Assembly (NCBI GenBank): GCA_027858595.1
Contig: JAQICK010000307.1
Location: 1-6,190, forward strand
DNA length: 6,190 nucleotides
Direction: 5' to 3'
Source of the DNA: Melioribacteraceae bacterium
GTDB taxonomy: Bacteria; Bacteroidota; Ignavibacteria; Ignavibacteriales; Melioribacteraceae
Below the pieces are notes generated by a model. It was not told the origin of the DNA, did not search any database, and saw only the letters and a program-made list of their open reading frames with translations. Both the position numbers and the translations under genes were made by a program. The stretch's first letter is position 1. Every line of letters starts with the position of its first letter. Positions 5,395 through 6,190 of this stretch are shown piece by piece.

Positions 5395-5469
5395 CTGTCA
5401 TTCCCGAGTGCTTTTATCGGGAATCTATATAATTTGACAGATTCCCACTTAAACATGTGGGAATGACAC
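5395..5469. repeat. REP/MITE-like palindromic repeat with GTCATTCCC ends (nuoI-nuoJ gap)
   Basis: The ends TGTCATTCCC (5396-5405) and GGGAATGACA (5459-5468) are perfect 10 bp inverted repeats. Inside are two hairpins: ATTCCCGA/TCGGGAAT (5400-5407 with 5417-5424, 9-base loop) and ATTCCCAC/GTGGGAAT (5441-5448 with 5457-5464, 8-base loop). CTGTCA at 5395-5400 is mirrored by TGACAG at 5435-5440. It is distinctly richer in G+C than its surroundings. The size and paired hairpins resemble REP/BIME elements or a small non-autonomous MITE, and similar GTCATTCCC...GGGAAT repeats are known in many bacterial genomes. No U-tract follows either stem, so it is not a normal terminator. No ORF lies inside. 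Confidence 0.8.
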
Positions 5470-5518
5470 TTGATTTGTTAAATTTTGAAAACTAAAAATT
5501 AATTATTGATAAAAATAT

Positions 5519-6016
5519 ATGTCTATTTACGATTTAATATTTTATTTATTTGCTGCAATTACAGTATTATCGGCTTTAATGGTTGTTTCATCCGATAACA
5601 TTGTTCGTTCAGCATTCTATTTGTTAGCAACCTTTTTTGGCGTTAGTGGACTTTATGTTCTGCTAGGAGCCGATTTTGTTGCTGTAACTCAAATAATGGT
5701 TTACATTGGCGGAATTTTAATTCTACTTTTATTTGGTGTTATGCTTACATCAAATATTACTAATGTAGAGATTAAGAAAGGAATGAAAAACGTGATTCCA
5801 GCAATTGTTGGAATTGGCATTTTTCTGGCTGCAACAATCTCAATGATGACTAATACTAATTGGAAAACACAACCTGGTGAAATTCCACAAACAACATCAT
5901 TTGAACTGGGTAAATTATTAATTACAGATTACGTTTTAGTTTTTGAATTACTTGGAATACTTTTATTAATAGCTCTTATTGGTGCAGCTTCTATGGCACG
6001 AAAAGAGCAAGAGTAA
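5519..6016 (+). CDS. nuoJ: NADH-quinone oxidoreductase subunit J (NuoJ/ND6)
   Basis: NuoJ is a membrane subunit beside NuoH, NuoA and NuoK at the base of the pumping arm. The 165-residue product shows five hydrophobic helices at about 4-24, 29-49, 53-77, 91-110 and 136-159. The third, with VTQIMVYIGGILILLLFGVML (56-76), is the best conserved segment of the family and contains the glycine-rich region where the ND6 helix forms its pi-bulge in known structures. The loop at about 111-133 is polar (TNTNWKTQPGEIPQ), as is usual before the last helix. Length is normal. The start ATG lies 50 bases after the GTCATTCCC repeat, in very AT-rich DNA with no clear Shine-Dalgarno. nuoK follows after 14 bp. 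Confidence 0.95.
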   Translation: MSIYDLIFYLFAAITVLSALMVVSSDNIVRSAFYLLATFFGVSGLYVLLGADFVAVTQIMVYIGGILILLLFGVMLTSNITNVEIKKGMKNVIPAIVGIGIFLAATISMMTNTNWKTQPGEIPQTTSFELGKLLITDYVLVFELLGILLLIALIGAASMARKEQE

Positions 6017-6020
6017 CGCG

Positions 6021-6024
6021 AGGA
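6021..6024 (+). promoter_or_regulatory. Ribosome binding site deciding the nuoK start
   Basis: AGGA lies six bases before TTG 6031. An in-frame stop at 6025-6027 excludes any earlier start, and no in-frame ATG occurs before about residue 35, so TTG is the only workable start. Confidence 0.72.
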
Positions 6025-6030
6025 TAAGTT

Positions 6031-6190
6031 TTGGTAGAAGTTGGTTTAACACATTTTTTAGTAGTAAGTTCAATCCTTTTTGCGGCTGGACTATATGCAG
6101 TTTTAACTCGGAAAAATGCAATTCTTGTTTTAATGGGCATTGAATTAATGCTTAATGCTGCAAATATTAACTTTGTTGCTTTTTCTCGAT
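6031..6190 (+). CDS. nuoK: NADH-quinone oxidoreductase subunit K (NuoK/ND4L), 3' partial
   Basis: NuoK is a small three-helix membrane subunit whose two buried glutamates are part of the proton pathway. The window holds the first 53 residues: start TTG (read as Met), then VEVGLTHFLVVSSILFAAG (helix 1, about 5-25), a TRKNA turn, and LVLMGIELMLNAANINFVAFSR (helix 2). Glu38 in GIELMLNAANINF corresponds to the essential first glutamate of the family (Glu36 in E. coli). About half the protein, including the second glutamate and helix 3, lies beyond the right edge. The gene follows nuoJ after 14 bp. The TTG start is paired with the clearest Shine-Dalgarno of the operon. Neighbouring nuoL, M and N would be expected next, but are not visible. 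Confidence 0.95.
   Translation, partial: MVEVGLTHFLVVSSILFAAGLYAVLTRKNAILVLMGIELMLNAANINFVAFSR

Noticed and set aside
4866..5456. Two - strand open frames over nuoI (4866-5081 and 5211-5456)
   Set aside because: They are antisense to the cluster motifs and to the Lys/Glu/Ala tail, whose reverse complement reads as Ser/Phe/Ala-rich nonsense.
5395..5468. Intrinsic transcription terminator between nuoI and nuoJ
   Set aside because: Neither stem is followed by a T-run, and nuoJ and nuoK continue the same operon downstream.

Overview
This AT-rich window carries the first eight genes of a respiratory complex I (NADH:quinone oxidoreductase-type, nuo) operon, all on the + strand, in the order nuoA-B-C-D-H-I-J-K. 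nuoK runs off the right edge. Upstream, positions 1-111 are the last 36 codons of an unrelated protein. They read as a type IX secretion (Por) C-terminal sorting domain, with SGIYFYRIS followed by a Lys-Lys-Met-hydrophobic-Leu-Lys end. That tail, the AT-rich A/T-ending codons, the rarity of strong Shine-Dalgarno sites and the protein style point to the Bacteroidota/Chlorobiota/Ignavibacteriota group. Ignavibacteriota is my best guess, inferred without any database search.

Layout: 1-111 end of the T9SS-type cargo gene; 112-272 gap with a plausible promoter; nuoA 273-698; nuoB 701-1201; repeat-filled gap; nuoC 1277-1801; repeat-filled gap; a four-helix-bundle S23/IVP-family gene at 2026-2379; repeat-filled gap; nuoD 2502-3611; nuoH 3612-4691; repeat-filled gap; nuoI 4765-5382; a different palindromic repeat at 5395-5468; nuoJ 5519-6016; nuoK from a TTG start at 6031. 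NuoB, C, D and I build the peripheral arm that carries electrons to quinone (clusters N2, N6a and N6b). NuoA, H, J and K are membrane subunits of the proton-pumping arm. The NADH-oxidising module genes nuoE, nuoF and nuoG are absent between nuoD and nuoH, as in 11-subunit complex I, so the electron donor cannot be read from this window.

The unusual part lies between the genes. Gene junctions are either tight (0, 2 and 14 bp at D/H, A/B and J/K) or filled with repeats. A degenerate family built on AGATGTGAGATT and AGATTTGAGAC recurs after nuoB, after nuoC, before nuoD and after nuoH. The copies after nuoC and before nuoD are in opposite orientation and bracket the S23/IVP gene. This resembles the stem-plus-ORF design of 23S rRNA intervening sequences, but here it sits inside a protein-coding operon. 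A second, GC-richer repeat with TGTCATTCCC/GGGAATGACA ends forms two hairpins between nuoI and nuoJ. No tRNA, rRNA, CRISPR array, transposase or convincing intrinsic terminator was seen.
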